Source: Tipula vernalis
Taxonomy: Eukaryota; Arthropoda; Insecta; Diptera; Tipulidae
Direction: 5' to 3'
Assembly (NCBI GenBank): GCA_958295665.1
Contig: OY282560.1
Span: 210,102,420 to 210,166,419, forward strand
DNA length: 64,000 nucleotides
A program made the position numbers and the translations under genes. The notes beneath the pieces were generated by a model that saw only the letters and a list, made by a program, of their open reading frames with translations, had not been told where the DNA came from and made no database searches. The number at the start of each line of letters is the position of its first letter. Positions within the stretch are counted from its first letter, which is position 1. Below, piece by piece: positions 11,802 through 24,405 of the stretch.

Positions 11802-13442
11802 TCACATACATGTATGTATGTTTAAAAAAAATAAAAAAATTAAAAAATTCAGGAACCATTTATATAAAATAAAAATCGACGTTGATCTAAACTTCTTCAT
11901 CATCATCATCATCAGTAGTATAGATAATACGCGTTGTGGAGAGTAGGATGTAACATCGCTTTCATCGCTCGAAATGTTTTGCATAACTAATGATGAATTC
12001 ACTATTTCTCCTACCTCGTTGTCTTGTGTTTTTACGACAAATTCACTTATTAACCATTTTTGCAAGATCCTTATATACCATATTTCTTGGTATCTCGTCA
12101 TAATTCCATTAAGATCTCGTTGAAATTGAACCGCTCGCTCTATGTTGTTATCTTTCGTAAAAAAAGTGATTACCCCGTTTATTCGCAATTTGAATTCCTT
12201 CCAAAATATCGCTTGCTCTAAAAGAATTCGATTTCTCTTCATCGCTAGACTCTTTCAACTCAGTGGGCTCCGAAGCAAGTTGTTCCAATATTTCTTCATC
12301 ACTTAAAACTTTGTCAACCATCAATATTATGTTATATCTGCTGTTGATAAATCCTCAAATCCTGCGCCACCAATCTCATGCGCCAAATTAATGATATCCG
12401 AATGAATTTCACTTATATTTGGGGTTAAAATATTTTGAGTTTTAACGCATGCTGGCCAAAGTGATTTCCAACATGCGTTCAGTGTTGATGGCTTCAACTC
12501 AGAGACGGCTATAGCAGCAAATTTCACACAATCCAATATAAAAATTGTTTCCAAGCATCAGTTATCGAAAGTGTTTCATCGTCCTCTATAGATTCTAAAA
12601 TATATTGGAATGTTCGCTTGATGTAATACGCTTTAAAGTTGAAATAATTCCTTGATCTAACGGTTGGATCAAAGAAGTTGTATTGGGCGGTAAAAATTCG
12701 AATTTAACATTTGGTTGTTCCAAATCTGGATATCCTGGTGCGTTGTCTACAATTAATAGCACTTTAAATGGAAGGCCTTTGTCCCTTAAATATCTTCGCA
12801 CTTCCGGAATGAAAAGGTCATGAAACCATTCCGTAAATAAGCTTGTTGTCATCCATGCTTTCCTATTGACCTGCCAATGAACTGGTAGCTTATCTATGCC
12901 TTGAATCCGCCAGCTGTTTTTTCGGTTTTTGATAAATAGGTTCTGGTCGGAATTCTTTTCCAAAACAGACCAGTTTCATCGGCGTTGAATACCTGGTCTG
13001 CACTATAATCACCTTCTTCGATAACTTTCGCGAGATTTTTCGGATATTCGTCAGCAGCTGCTTTGTCTCCAGATGCAATTTCCCCTTTAATTTTCACATT
13101 ATGCATTTCATACCTTTTTAGAAATTTTGTTAACCATCCAGTACTTGCCGAAAATTGATTATTATTTTCTGTGATTTGTGATGATGAACAAGGCTCCATT
13201 TCTGTAATTCTTTTATAAATGCTGCGAGCCTTTTGTTTAATAGTGTTGCCGTCTACTGGGATTCGCTTTTGCGTCAGATCCTCTATCCAGATTATTAGAG
13301 CCTTCTCCATTTTTTCTTTAATGCTATCTCTTATGTACGATGAAAACTTAGCACTAATTTTGTTACCGGAGGCTACAGATCGTCTAATTACACTTTCATT
13401 CCACTTTATCGTTCTGATCGTAGCTTCGTTTAGACTAAACAT
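11802..13442 (-). pseudogene. pogo/Tigger-type transposase (CENP-B/DDE_1), broken
   Basis: The minus strand encodes a pogo-family transposase in several frames. From 13442 there is an N-terminal helix-turn-helix region (NEATIRTIKWNESVIRRSV), a CENP-B-like second half with WLTKFLKRY at about residue 105, and the first catalytic Asp in FNADETGLFWK at about residue 155. Near 12900-12960 a deletion and frameshift fuse ...TEKTAGGF to KGIDKLPVHW, losing part of the catalytic core. The next frame has LLIVDNAPGYP (second Asp) and IQPLDQGIISTL (third Asp) with 29 residues between them, as expected for pogo/Tigger. Another frameshift leads into 12554-12327, then a C-terminal tail ending in an Asp-rich run at about 11895. 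The terminal repeats were not found. Confidence 0.85.
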
Positions 13443-13650
13443 CTAACCCACATAAGTAGAACCTTGTCCCTTTGCACGGAGATCTAAAATTTCAATTTTT
13501 GTTTGTAAAGAAATAGATTATATTTTATTTTTTTATTTATATTTCCCGGCATGTCATTTCGGCACTTTTTATACTAACATTTAATTAATAATTAAATTAT
13601 TAAAATACAAAAATAAAAATTTATATTTTTTAATATAAATTATAAATAAA
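13443..13650. other. AT-rich spacer flanking the Helitron 3' end
   Basis: This is low-complexity AT DNA. The base at 13650 is A, which reads as T after the Helitron CTAG end on the minus strand, matching the usual A|T insertion site. Confidence 0.5.
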
Positions 13651-13677
13651 CTAGTAATTACCCGTCAAAACTGACGG
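13651..13677 (-). other. Helitron 3' terminus: hairpin plus CTAG
   Basis: On the minus strand the sequence CCGTCA-GTTT-TGACGG forms a 6-bp stem with a 4-base loop (plus positions 13662-13677). It is followed by GGTAATTACTAG ending at 13651 and then a T. A short stem-loop about 10 bases before CTRR at an A|T target is the standard Helitron 3' signature. It lies 346 bases downstream of the helicase stop. Confidence 0.8.
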
Positions 13678-14022
13678 AAGTTTCTGAAAACTCAACATAT
13701 AGTAGTTCACATATTTATTTGCTTTTTATACCCCTTACTTCCCCTTCCTAAAAGATCGTAACATATTTCAAAACCCCTCCCTCTCCCAGGCGTAACATAA
13801 AAGTATTCACATTTTTAAATTATTTTAATCACGTAAAAGTGAATTTTGCAATTAAGGAAACGGGCTATCAATGATATGATCTATGTTCACTCCTCCCTAT
13901 CTTTAACAAATCGTAACAAATCATGAAGCCACCCCCATGAAGCGTTACGCAATATGGCCCCATAGCCTGAAAAGTAAAATGTTTTTTTTTCCTAAAATAA
14001 TACGAAATAAGACAATTTAATA
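13678..14022 (-). other. Helitron 3' non-coding region
   Basis: This lies between the helicase stop and the terminal hairpin. It is moderately GC-rich in patches and has two similar tracts (about 13735-13800 and 13885-13960, both with CCCTTCCT/CCTCCCT and ATCGTAACA motifs), suggesting a subterminal duplication. No ORF is present. Confidence 0.5.
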
Positions 14023-17000
14023 TTAATTCAATAATTCTTTTATCACAACGTTTCTTGTAAATGTACAGTTATCATTTATTATTGCGCCTTGGTATGAGAA
14101 ATTGTTGATCAGCACTCTAAGGTTTTCATGATTTCGTACTCGCGTTAAAGCTACATAAAGCTGGCCATGAGCAAAAACAGGTTCTGGTAAAAACACCCCA
14201 ACCTTATCGAATGATTGTCCCTGAGCCTTGTTAATCGTCATTGCAAAAGCCAAAATGATGGGAAATTGTCGTCGCTTCATTTGAAATCCTAAGCTGCTCT
14301 CGCTTGGTTCCAAGTCGATTCGGGGGATACAAACTTCCGCTCCCTTATTGCTGCCTGCGATTATTTCCGCCTTGATACAATTCCTCACTGAAAAAAACTA
14401 TGGGTAAAATTCCGTATTTTTGACGTGTTTTTTAACCATAGTTATAGGGGTTTTTGGGACAACAAGAAATTCTTGTTACATGTTCTATATTTTTCTAAAC
14501 TATCAAATGGACGAAATTTCTGATTATATAGGAAATTAAACTATTTTAAGAAATGTAATGGAACAGATTGTGTGGAATTTTACCTATAGACTATTGGCGA
14601 TCCTCCTTAACACATTCGAGAGAAAAGCAGTACACATAGAAATAAATTACTAATAATATAAATAAAACTCCTATAGGTTTGGCAATATCAAAAATAATTG
14701 GGCCGTAAAAGCAACAACTTTTATTGATAGAAATCCCATTTACTCTGCCAACAAGTCTATACTGATTGTCACCAGATTTAACGAAAAAGGACCAATGCAC
14801 ATATTTATATCCAGTTAATATTGGAGCTCAGTCTCGACAAAGAGGTAGGTTTACTATACTCTCAGGAATATTATAGGTGGTATGCCAAAACTTTTAAGTG
14901 ATTTACCTATAAAAGAGTAATTGTAGGACTCACCTACCTATTTAGATAGGTGGATATTTATTTCTCAATTTTGTTAATATAAATCTGAATATAATGGCGT
15001 ATACGTTCATTTTAATATTATATTATTTTATTATACAAACATGAATAAAATACAAAAACAACTTTTTATAATAAATTAAAATCGTGTAACTAAAGCTGTT
15101 AACATTTGTTTATTCTTTATTGCCCTCGCATCCATTTTATCGTAAGCGTGCAAGTAATAGGCAAACAAATGGCTTCAATCAATATCATTTTCAACATTAA
15201 TTGGAAAAGATAAAAAAAATATTTGAAAGAGATACAGCTGCACAAAAGTTGAGCTATCCTGACGTATGGTGATGACTGCGTCAGAATTGCTGACTTCCGA
15301 TGGTGTTGTTACGATATCTAAAATTAAAAAGAAGATTAACAAATTTTATTTGACCGGTTGAATTTTTTGCAAACAAAATCAGTATTCGCTGAGTTTGGTT
15401 GAAACAGCTCTTACCAGTAGTACAACAGTTGTGCTCTGCAATCCGCTTTTTGATAATGCTTTAATTTAACAAATGAGAGGCCATCTTTTTCTTCTTCTGC
15501 AAAGAAATAGTAGAGCAAACCAAAAAAAAAACAGAAGGGGTGAGGTTAAGTTTTATCAAAATTAGGCATTCCAACAAATTATATTCATAAGCCAAGATAT
15601 CTTCATTTTTACTTCAAACATTAAATATTATGATTCAGTTTATTTGTAATAGATTCCAGTTATTTTATTCTTAATTTAAATATTGTTTTATTATATTTAA
15701 ACCTACTGCAACTTGATATTTCATATTTCACAATATATTTATTAAATTTATATGTATTCACTATTTTTAAAATTTTTTTTATTAAAAAATGTCGAACTAT
15801 GAAATTACAAATCTATATGCAAAAAACGTATTTTGAAAACTCAACCAAAAAAGACACAAGTGCACCTATTCGATCGAAAATCACAATAAGAACTATGCTG
15901 CAACAAGTATTTGTTTTCAATTAGATGAAAACCTTTACAATATTCATATACCTACATTACAGGAGAAGTACCAATAGATAATGAAAAATTACTCTAACTT
16001 TAATTACTTTATACCAATAAGTTTAGTAATATTACTATTTTTATAGATTTACAATAATTCGGTTTCTTCTACCAAATAAGATGGCCGACCAATATAGATT
16101 GTTGGGGTACCCATAATGAACCACCTCACAATAAATATTGCGTTTATGAAATTTTGCAGAGGACTCTATGGCATGACGAAATTTGCAAATATGGCGTTTG
16201 ATTAAATTAGAAATACATAACTAATTTATAATTTTATTAATTAATTTACTTACCTGCGTAGAAGCACATATAATTTGATTATAACTTTAAGCGAATTGTA
16301 GTTAAACTTCTCTCGCTTAATTTGTACTGTTTTATTTAAAATAAACAGCGCTAAACTACGTTCCAAAATAAAACACTAAATTTGATTATTTCAATAATTA
16401 TTAAATGGCACTTTAAAAGAGCGTTAGCGGAACTATATTTATAGGTAAAATGTCTAATAATTTAGTTGAGCTCATTAATTGTCTAAACTTACTATATTTA
16501 TTGCGATACAACCAATATCGAATAGGGTTTTTATCTAAATAATGTAATACCTATCCAAACTAAAAATTTATTTAGAATATCCAAAATATAATGGAAAATT
16601 ACCTGTAGACTATTTCGTTTTCAACAATATGATTAGAAATTATGTCTTGTAGCTTGGAAACATTTCTTTAAATTTAGGAAAATACCCTAAATCATATTTT
16701 TCTATATTTTATTTGCTTAAGACCAATACACATTTTTCTCAGTGCTGAACAGCTTTTCACGATCAATCGAGTTCCATTCAGAAGTCCCTTTTTTGGATCC
16801 AAATTCCTTAGCAACATGATGAACGCACCAACTTTCAATTTCAGTGAATGAGGAGGCATGCCAGAAGGAGTCTGAGAATTCAAAAATTCGACTGGAAAAT
16901 CGATTGCATCGTTCGGGTCGTCGGAGATCATTGAGTCAATGCTCAGGAAGGTTGTCGGTAAAAGATCGAGAATGGCATTGTTGAGCTTTGTGACATGAAC

Positions 17001-20000
17001 ATTTTTTGGACTGAGAATGATCTTGTTGGCGACATCGGCGATTTCATCAGCAGTTGTTGTTCGAATTTCAACTCCAAAAATTGATTGAATGATGTTTTCA
17101 CGCTCTATCATTTTCTCAGGAATTACGACTAAATCGGGATCGGCTTCTTCCAGATCATTTCGCAATCTGCCATCGCCCAATTACAAAACCCATTCGTTGA
17201 ACTCTCGTTGTCCAAATGCTCGCATGTTGGTGATGAGAGTTCGCTGCTTCACATGCCGCCACAAAAGAGAATTTTTCACGCACATTTCGATGATATCAGA
17301 ATTTTTTCCTCTGGGAACAACATTTGAGGTTTGTCGAAAGTCACCGCCAAGCATGAGAAGCTTGCCACCGAAAGGACGAATATTATTCATGATTCCTCGC
17401 AGAAGGAGATCAATCACTCGAAGAGAATGCGAAGATAGCATTGAAGCCTCATCGATAATGAGCATTGCAGCTTCTCGTAATTTAATGGATTCCTGCGAGG
17501 GGATTTTCATGGATGACACCGATGTTTCGTTAGCAGAAAGCGGGATTTTGAAACCACTGTGGGCAGTTCTACCACCAACTAATAAATCCGCTGCAATTCC
17601 TGTCGTGGCGAAAGCATGAACAACTTTACTCTGGCCTCTTACATAACTCATCAAAGTGTTGTAAAGGTAAGTTTTTCCGGAACCGCCAGGACCGTCGAGG
17701 AAGAAAAATCTCGACTCAGCTATCGAATCATCAATTACAGCAGCAATGTCTTCGAAAATGGCACGCTGCATTGGGTTAAGGGTGGCGATCAAGTTTATGG
17801 CCATTTGGGCTTGCTCTTTGACATCGAAAACATGTTCGACGTATTGAATCGGGCCCGGTTCAGGAAGGCGAAAATCTGTGCATTTCATGCCATTCATGCG
17901 CAAAATAACCTCAATGTCTTAAAGCAGTTTCTTTTCAGCGGTTATTAGATCGAAATACATGATGTAGCCTGCGATTAAATACTCCTTGAATTGCTCGAAA
18001 AGCGCAAGAGGATTTTTTGGCGAATTGAAGACACAAATCAAAGCAAATGTTAGACGAATTTGATGCGGCATGCACACATGACTTGCTTCACTTAAACATC
18101 GTTCCCATTCGCTATCATCCTCAAGAAGGTTGATGGCTCGTGCTGCATCATTGAAGGTGTCAAAAATAACTGAATCGACGGTCTTAAGATCGGTAAAACT
18201 TTGAGCTCCACGAACGTGTTGTAATAGCAGTCTCAAATAAAAGCGCTCGCGATCTTTCGGACTGACAGAATACATTCGAGTGATAATCCTATCTCCTCTC
18301 TGCTTGCGTACTTTCCAAATGCAAAAAGTTTTGTCAAATACGTAATGCTCAGGAATTTCGGAATACAAATATTGTCGAGCATTCTCGTCTTCGTGCTTGT
18401 TAAGTTCAAACCATGCAGTCAGATGTGTGTATCGGTGTTGAGCTCGATCAGCTGCAGCATCTTCTTGGCCGTCTTGAAAATAAACCATTTGTTCGTTAGG
18501 AAGATGGATGGCAAGACGATAAACAACATGCGATCGATCGTTCATTGGATTTTCGAGCAGTCGCCAAATTGCTTCAGGAGCACAAACATAACGCGCATCG
18601 AGAAATTGCTTAATTTCATCATGAACAATCGGTCCTTGTGCACTTAATTCAACAGAAGCACAATCATATCCTTTGTATATATATTTGAAAATGTACTTGA
18701 TTGCTTGAACGGTTTGGCAGGATTCGACGTTAATGTGACAATTGAATTTGCGTGTTAAAAATTTGTTGTATAGAACGACATGACGATTATCAATTTTCTT
18801 TTCTCCTATTTGAATCTCAATTCCTTCACGACGACGATAAATGGGAAAACCATTAACTTCGGTTAACGCTTCCTTGCAAAAGGATTTCGGAAATCTTTTT
18901 GCACATTCACCTTTTTCCATGCAAGGCGCAAGTGGGTTCTCATTGCCGCAAGGTCCATGTATCATCGAGCGAACAACGATTTCATGCAATATGGGTTCCA
19001 GTTGCTGTTCAGGAATCTCAGCGCATACAAATCGATCAATCTTCTTGGCTGTGTCGATTTTTGAGTCATTGGCCAGAATGAAGAGCATGTGAGCATGGGG
19101 AAGTCCTCTTTTTTGAAACTCAATCGTGTAAACGTATGCAATGACATTTCCAAAAACCTTGTTCTTTACTATGTCATCGAGTAGTGCTTTCAACTTAATG
19201 CTGAACACTCGAGCAACCAAATCTGGTCTGTCACCGGGCTGTTGTACAGGAAAAAGGTTCTCTCGAATCTCTGGCCAATTGGGATTGCATGTCATAGTAA
19301 TGAAAAGAACAGGCTTGCCGTACTTTGCCACAATTGCCATAGAGTCGTGATACTTTTCGCGCATGTTGCGAGGGGAACCTTGAAATGAAGATGGCAAGAT
19401 GACAGATCGACCAACTGTAGTTCCATGACGAATTGCCACATTATTCAAAACGTCCATTAGACCTCGATATTGCTCGACTCGTAAGCGTCCCTGCTGATTG
19501 CGCACAAAGTTCAAATTGTTGGCTTGAACTTGCAGATGAGCATCAACAGCCCACTGCTGAAATAATTTTCCGCCATGGAGAATTAGATTGAAGCAACCGA
19601 CTCGAATGGCAATTTGTGCAACTTTCCATTGCAGAAGAGTGATTTTAGTTCGCTTTCTCTCGGGACAATGAGCGGTATTCATTTGCATGTTTGGTTGCCA
19701 GTCAGCTTCTCCAAAAGGATAGAATAGTACGTATGTCATCGGATCCAAATGTAAACTTAAAATGTTGTGGTTGATGAGAGGTTGTTCATCATTACGTGGG
19801 TAAACTCGAAAATCACGTTCAAATGGAGGCTGTCCGTCGGCAGAGCGAAAAATTATTGCCACCTCGTTAACTGTTGGAAGATCGTAACGACGTCTATCGT
19901 CATTACGATCGCGCCAAAATGCCATGTTCACAACGGGAAGCGTTCGATTGTCGGCTGCCGCTGCTTGTTCTTCCTCCCGCTCAACCTCACCAAGATTTCG

Positions 20001-20756
20001 GTAGGCTTTCGCATAAATATTTTGCTCTCGAATCATTTCATCCAAAGCGCTGACAATAGTTGCGTTCAATCGCGAATTAGCAGGATGATTCATGCGATCT
20101 TGATTCGCCATAGCTGAGTCGATAACATATAGCTGAGCATATTGTCGTTGCTCACCTTCAGCTGGATGCATGTGGCCAGTACGATGATAGATCTGACCGT
20201 GAACGCGAAAAACATAAGGGACTCGTCCTTGAAACTGATGAATTTGCGCACCCATTGAAGCAAATGCAAACATAGAGTTGTACGATCGAATGTTGTCATG
20301 AAAGGCTCGAAAATGTGGGTGATGAGGATTACTGAGAAGCTCATGAAGAAGAAACGGAAATTGTCGCATTTGCTGGCAGCTAGTTTCAAGCAATACAGTT
20401 CCTTTGTGGCAACAAAATTTGAAGTTTCCATCCGACGATTTTTCAGCACTAAAATTGAAAGAATGGCAATGTCGACATTCAACATTCATCACACCACAAC
20501 TGTGACCATTAATTTCATTGTCTCGGAAGGTTTCATGATCAAAAATCGTTGAATTCCCAGCAGCTCTCGATCTTCGCATCCGATTTGCATTTTGAGCTCT
20601 GCGAATTATGCCTTCTCCCGGCATTTTATTTAAAAGTCGTTGGCGTTTTTGCTCATTATTGCGTTGACGACCTTCTTGCGACTGTCGATTTCTCCACCTT
20701 AGTTGTCGTTCACAATTCAAACGCAATTTCCGTCCTTCCGGAGTTTCTCGTTCCAT
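14023..20756 (-). pseudogene. Helitron Rep/helicase protein, near complete, interrupted
   Basis: Rolling-circle transposase of a Helitron (HUH nickase plus PIF1-like helicase). The start ATG is at 20756 (MERETPEGRKLRLN). Codons 1-945 (20756-17919) carry an N-terminal Cys/His zinc region (GVMNVECRHCHSF), the Rep HUH motif GLPHAHMLFIL at about residue 549, and the paired-tyrosine motif YIFKYIYKGYDC at about residue 689. A TAA at 17921-17919 is in frame and the reading continues into the helicase, with Walker A DGPGGSGKTYLY, Walker B MLIIDEASM and GGDFRQ. A second in-frame TAA lies at 17183-17181, and the reading then goes on to LKVGAFIMLLRNLDPKKGL...NGTRLIV. A 2.4-kb insertion follows, and the last helicase motifs (AFAMTINKAQGQSF, GQLYVALTRV) resume at 14388-14023. 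Without the two stops and the insertion, all domains of a roughly 1,450-residue Rep-Hel are present. The 5' end was not defined. Confidence 0.9.
14386..16750. mobile_element. 2.4-kb insertion in the Helitron with CACTG ends
   Basis: The helicase reading stops abruptly at about 16750 and resumes at about 14387. At the left junction the insert begins CACTGAAAAAAACT; at the right junction, read in reverse complement, it begins CACTGAGAAAAATG. These are inverted ends of the CACTG type used by animal EnSpm/CACTA elements. The flanks share a CT (or TCA, depending on where the end is placed), so the exact duplication is uncertain. The inside is AT-rich. Short minus-strand exon-like pieces exist (14800-14591 and about 15505-15416, the latter with acceptor and donor), but no transposase is recognisable, so the element is probably non-autonomous. 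Confidence 0.6.
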
Positions 20757-21350
20757 TCTAGTTAAAAAGTTTAAAATTTTGATTTCTCATATAAAGTAAA
20801 ATTTAAATAATTTAATCTTTTTCGGGAACATTGACATTTCAAAAGTTTTAATATTGCTTACATTTATTAAGGTCTATATAACAAATCTATTTACACAACG
20901 TCTGTGTAAATTCGTTAAAAATTGAGCGAAAGTATCGCTCTAATTTTTCACACGTTAGTGGAATAATAAAAAACTATCTTTAAATTCAATAAAATGACAC
21001 AATTTTAACACTTTATTCACACGTAAAACATAAGAACTAAACAAAACAATTGAAGAAATAAAATAAATTTCAGTTTCTTATTTTTATAAACACACCCGAT
21101 ACCTATATGAGTATTTGAAACTAATTTTACAATGGTTCCTATGGTCATGATTGCATCGAAAGGGCTCCACGAATTAAAAAAGGCTCACTTAGCTGAAATT
21201 TACAGCGGACCGTATTATACGCGAAATATTGATACAATGAGGTGTTGGTGCATTTAGTTTGTAGTAGTGTTAGTGTGTGGGGTGTATAATTATACATATA
21301 GCGTCTCGCCCCACACTGGGTATATTATTTAATAATAAATAAAGAGGATA
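20757..21350. other. Probable Helitron 5' region with a GTGTGGGG hairpin
   Basis: No gene is present. Bases 21275-21282 (GTGTGGGG) and 21309-21316 (CCCCACAC) form an 8-bp inverted repeat around a palindromic TGTATAATTATACA. The true 5' TC end of the Helitron could not be placed. Confidence 0.4.
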
Positions 21351-21351
21351 T

Positions 21352-21450
21352 AGTTTTCAATTCGTTATGTTGTAATGAAATGCCGTTATAAAATGAAAAA
21401 AAAAATAATAATAATGCAAAACGTTCTTGGTGAGGATCGAACCCGAAAGC
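21352..21450 (-). repeat. SINE-like repeat, copy 1
   Basis: This shares with copy 2 (21572-21735) the order TTTCAATTCGT, AATGAAATRCCGTTATA, an A-rich block, then a sequence whose reverse complement is GGGTTCGATCC, a tRNA B-box (T-arm). Only the B-box half of the tRNA-like part remains here. Confidence 0.45.
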
Positions 21451-21571
21451 TTATTGGAAAAAATTGAATATCGAAAAATAATTTTCGGTACCAGCCTAAA
21501 TGTACATTACAGTTTTAAAAAATGTATTATTACATATTACATTATAATCATTGTCTTACAATATAAAATTT

Positions 21572-21735
21572 TATGTTTTTCAATTCGTATTGAAAAAATG
21601 AAATACCGTTATAGGCAAAAAAATTATTAAAATTAATAAGTACTTCGATGAGCATCGAACCCGAAACATTTTCTATTCGAAGTTCCTTGTTGAAAAGTCA
21701 CCACCTATATCACTCGGACTACTCAGTTATAAAAT
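21572..21735 (-). repeat. SINE-like repeat with tRNA-derived head, copy 2
   Basis: On the minus strand a tRNA-like stretch runs from about 21726 to 21640, with an A-box-like TAGTCCGAGTG (21721-21711) and a B-box GGTTCGATGCT (21661-21651), spaced as in tRNAs. It continues into the same tail as copy 1. The cloverleaf is not well preserved, so a tRNA-derived SINE is more likely than a tRNA gene. Confidence 0.5.
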
Positions 21736-22105
21736 TCAAGCATCTAAATTGGAAATATAAGAAAAGCGTTACGGCCGCACACTGTGAATTATATATTAGT
21801 AGATCCTAGCACCTCTATTGAATTACTAACACTGAATGATCCGTAAAAAATGTATGTTGTAAAAACGAAAGTTTTATTGATAACTAAAAGGGGAATTCCC
21901 TGTAAAGTAAAATTGTAATACGTAATATGTATGTAGATAAAATTTTCTTTTTTTGTTCTTTTCCTCTGTATGTATTGAAAAAAAAAAAAATAAAAATGAC
22001 ACCGTGTTAAAACAAAATAATACGTGTAAAAAGAGAACTATTTTTATTTTTTTGATCGTGGTATTTCGAAATTGTATAAAAATAAACCGTGCAAAAAGAG
22101 AATTG

Positions 22106-22835
<730 letters not shown>

Positions 22836-23189
22836 CATTTATTTTAATTAGATTATCTATAATAAATCCTGAAGATATTTTGGTATATTTTGACGGTAAT
22901 CGATATCAACTATACTCGATTTTACGAGCACTTGAAATTTGTTTCAAAATTTTTTATGTCTTCAATTTGAGTTACCCGCCAGAGTCGGCTCTAGTTTGGA
23001 GTTTTATAAAATAATATTTTTTTTAAAACAATTACCTCTAACAAAAATGAGAAAAATCATCCAGCGGTTAGTCACCTAATTAATGAACTAGGCAGTAGGT
23101 CTGTTCATTAATAATAACTCTGTTTTCCAATATTTTAAGGCTAAATGAATTAAGATAAATCATTATAATTTTAATATAAGTTATTTTAG
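22836..23189. other. Spacer, probably old repeat DNA
   Basis: AT-rich sequence in which I see no gene. It ends at the 13-bp target duplication of the non-LTR insertion. Confidence 0.4.
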
Positions 23190-23202
23190 ATTCCATCAAT
23201 TA

Positions 23203-24392
23203 GGTTAGGTTAGGTTAGGTTGGAGTGGCTGCTTACGCACACTTAGACCGGTGACGGTCCATTGTGATACCACAGGATGTATCCCCTTTTACCCCTATTG
23301 GAACCATTTCGAGCTACTTATGTAGCGTAAGACGTCCCGCACTTTAATGTTTTCGAGATCCGAGAGGCAGTCCATCCTGAACTTACCTAAATGTTTGTGC
23401 CTTCTGAGAGCCAATGCTGGACACGAGCAAAGGAAGTGGACCAACGTCTCTTCCTCCTCTTCGTCCAAGCAGCTTCTGCAGAAGTCATTAGCCTCCAGAC
23501 CCAGCCTTCTTGCATGTTCTCCAAAAAGGCAGTGTCCCGTGAGAATTCCTACGACCGTTCTTAATTCACGTCTTCGTAAGGATATTAATGCCCTAGTGCG
23601 CCCCAAGTCCAGCTTTGGCCAAACTTGTCTTGCAACTCTACAGGTGAGGGCGTTAGACCACCTTTCCCCCGCTGAGGATAGCGCCTGCTTCCCAAGTGCT
23701 TGTCTCAGCGCTGTGATAGGCCTCCCCAGACTTGCCCTTTCCGGTTGCAGCTGGAGAGTCGTACCATGCCTAGCAAGTTCATCTGCCCTGCAGTTCCCCA
23801 TGACGCCCGAGTGACCTGGGACCCAGACTACCTGGATATTGAAATGCTCACCCATCTCATTTAGAGATGAGTGACAACTCAACGCCACCCGTGACGCCAA
23901 AGACACCGATTCTAACGACCGGATCGCCGCTTGACTGTCCACATAGATTGTGATATCGTCTGAGGATAACACATTATGCTTCAACCACGTCATGACCTCC
24001 TCAATCGCTACGACTTCAGCTTGGTACACGCTGCAGTAATCAGGGAGACGAACAGAAATATTTACATTTAATTTGTCACAGAATACTCCAGCTCCTACTT
24101 TGCCGTCTAGCTTGGAGCCATCTGTGAAGAATTGCAACGCTTCGGTTTCCAATAACGGTCTATCCCTCCAGGATTCCCTTGAAGGGAAGGAGGTCCGAAA
24201 TCGCTTCTCGAAGCGTAGAGTAGGTTTAATGTAGTCAAGATTCGCCAGCTCATCCTTCAACGATCTGACTATAGTAGAGTGTCCTATACTAAGACACCTC
24301 CACTGAGAGACGGCTGCAAGTCGTACAGCCGTATTTCCCGCCATATGTTTGCCAAAAATGTCGACCGGAAGAAGGTGCAACCAAATTAAGAA
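23203..24392 (-). mobile_element. 5'-truncated non-LTR retrotransposon with (CCTAA)n tail
   Basis: The element is on the minus strand. It is bounded by identical 13-base copies of ATTCCATCAATTA at 23190-23202 and 24393-24405, the target-site duplication. Its 3' end is (CCTAA)n, four units at 23203-23221. It contains only the end of ORF2 (the RNase H domain and C-terminal zinc knuckle), so it is a 5'-truncated insertion, typical of target-primed reverse transcription. Confidence 0.9.
23295..24380 (-). CDS. RNase H and C-terminal domain of a non-LTR ORF2 (partial)
   Basis: An open reading of 361 codons that is the C-terminal part of a retrotransposon ORF2. A ribonuclease H domain spans about residues 82-215, and all four acidic residues are in place: FFTDGSK (D), YQAEVVAIE (E), IYVDSQAAI (D) and CRADELARHG (D), with VVWVPGHSGV just before the last. 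A C-terminal CRSCLDEEEEETLVHFLCSC zinc-knuckle-like region follows. The presence of RNase H suggests the LOA or I group of dipteran elements. The endonuclease and reverse transcriptase are missing. It has no stop or frameshift, so the insertion is fairly young. Confidence 0.85.
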   Translation of the reverse strand: MHLLPVDIFGKHMAGNTAVRLAAVSQWRCLSIGHSTIVRSLKDELANLDYIKPTLRFEKRFRTSFPSRESWRDRPLLETEALQFFTDGSKLDGKVGAGVFCDKLNVNISVRLPDYCSVYQAEVVAIEEVMTWLKHNVLSSDDITIYVDSQAAIRSLESVSLASRVALSCHSSLNEMGEHFNIQVVWVPGHSGVMGNCRADELARHGTTLQLQPERASLGRPITALRQALGKQALSSAGERWSNALTCRVARQVWPKLDLGRTRALISLRRRELRTVVGILTGHCLFGEHARRLGLEANDFCRSCLDEEEEETLVHFLCSCPALALRRHKHLGKFRMDCLSDLENIKVRDVLRYISSSKWFQ

Positions 24393-24405
24393 ATTCCATC
24401 AATTA

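Noticed and set aside
17089..20761. Numerous plus-strand ORFs of 60-176 codons
   Set aside because: They are antisense shadows of the minus-strand Helitron gene, whose frame holds the conserved motifs.
21640..21726. Functional tRNA gene
   Set aside because: A and B boxes are present but the cloverleaf pairing is poor and the sequence belongs to a repeated unit.
23203..23221. TTAGG repeats as a telomere or interstitial telomere array
   Set aside because: There are only four units, and they sit exactly at the 3' end of a non-LTR insertion next to its target duplication, so they are the element tail.
23347..23814. Plus-strand ORF of 155 codons
   Set aside because: It is antisense to the non-LTR RNase H reading, which has all the family motifs.
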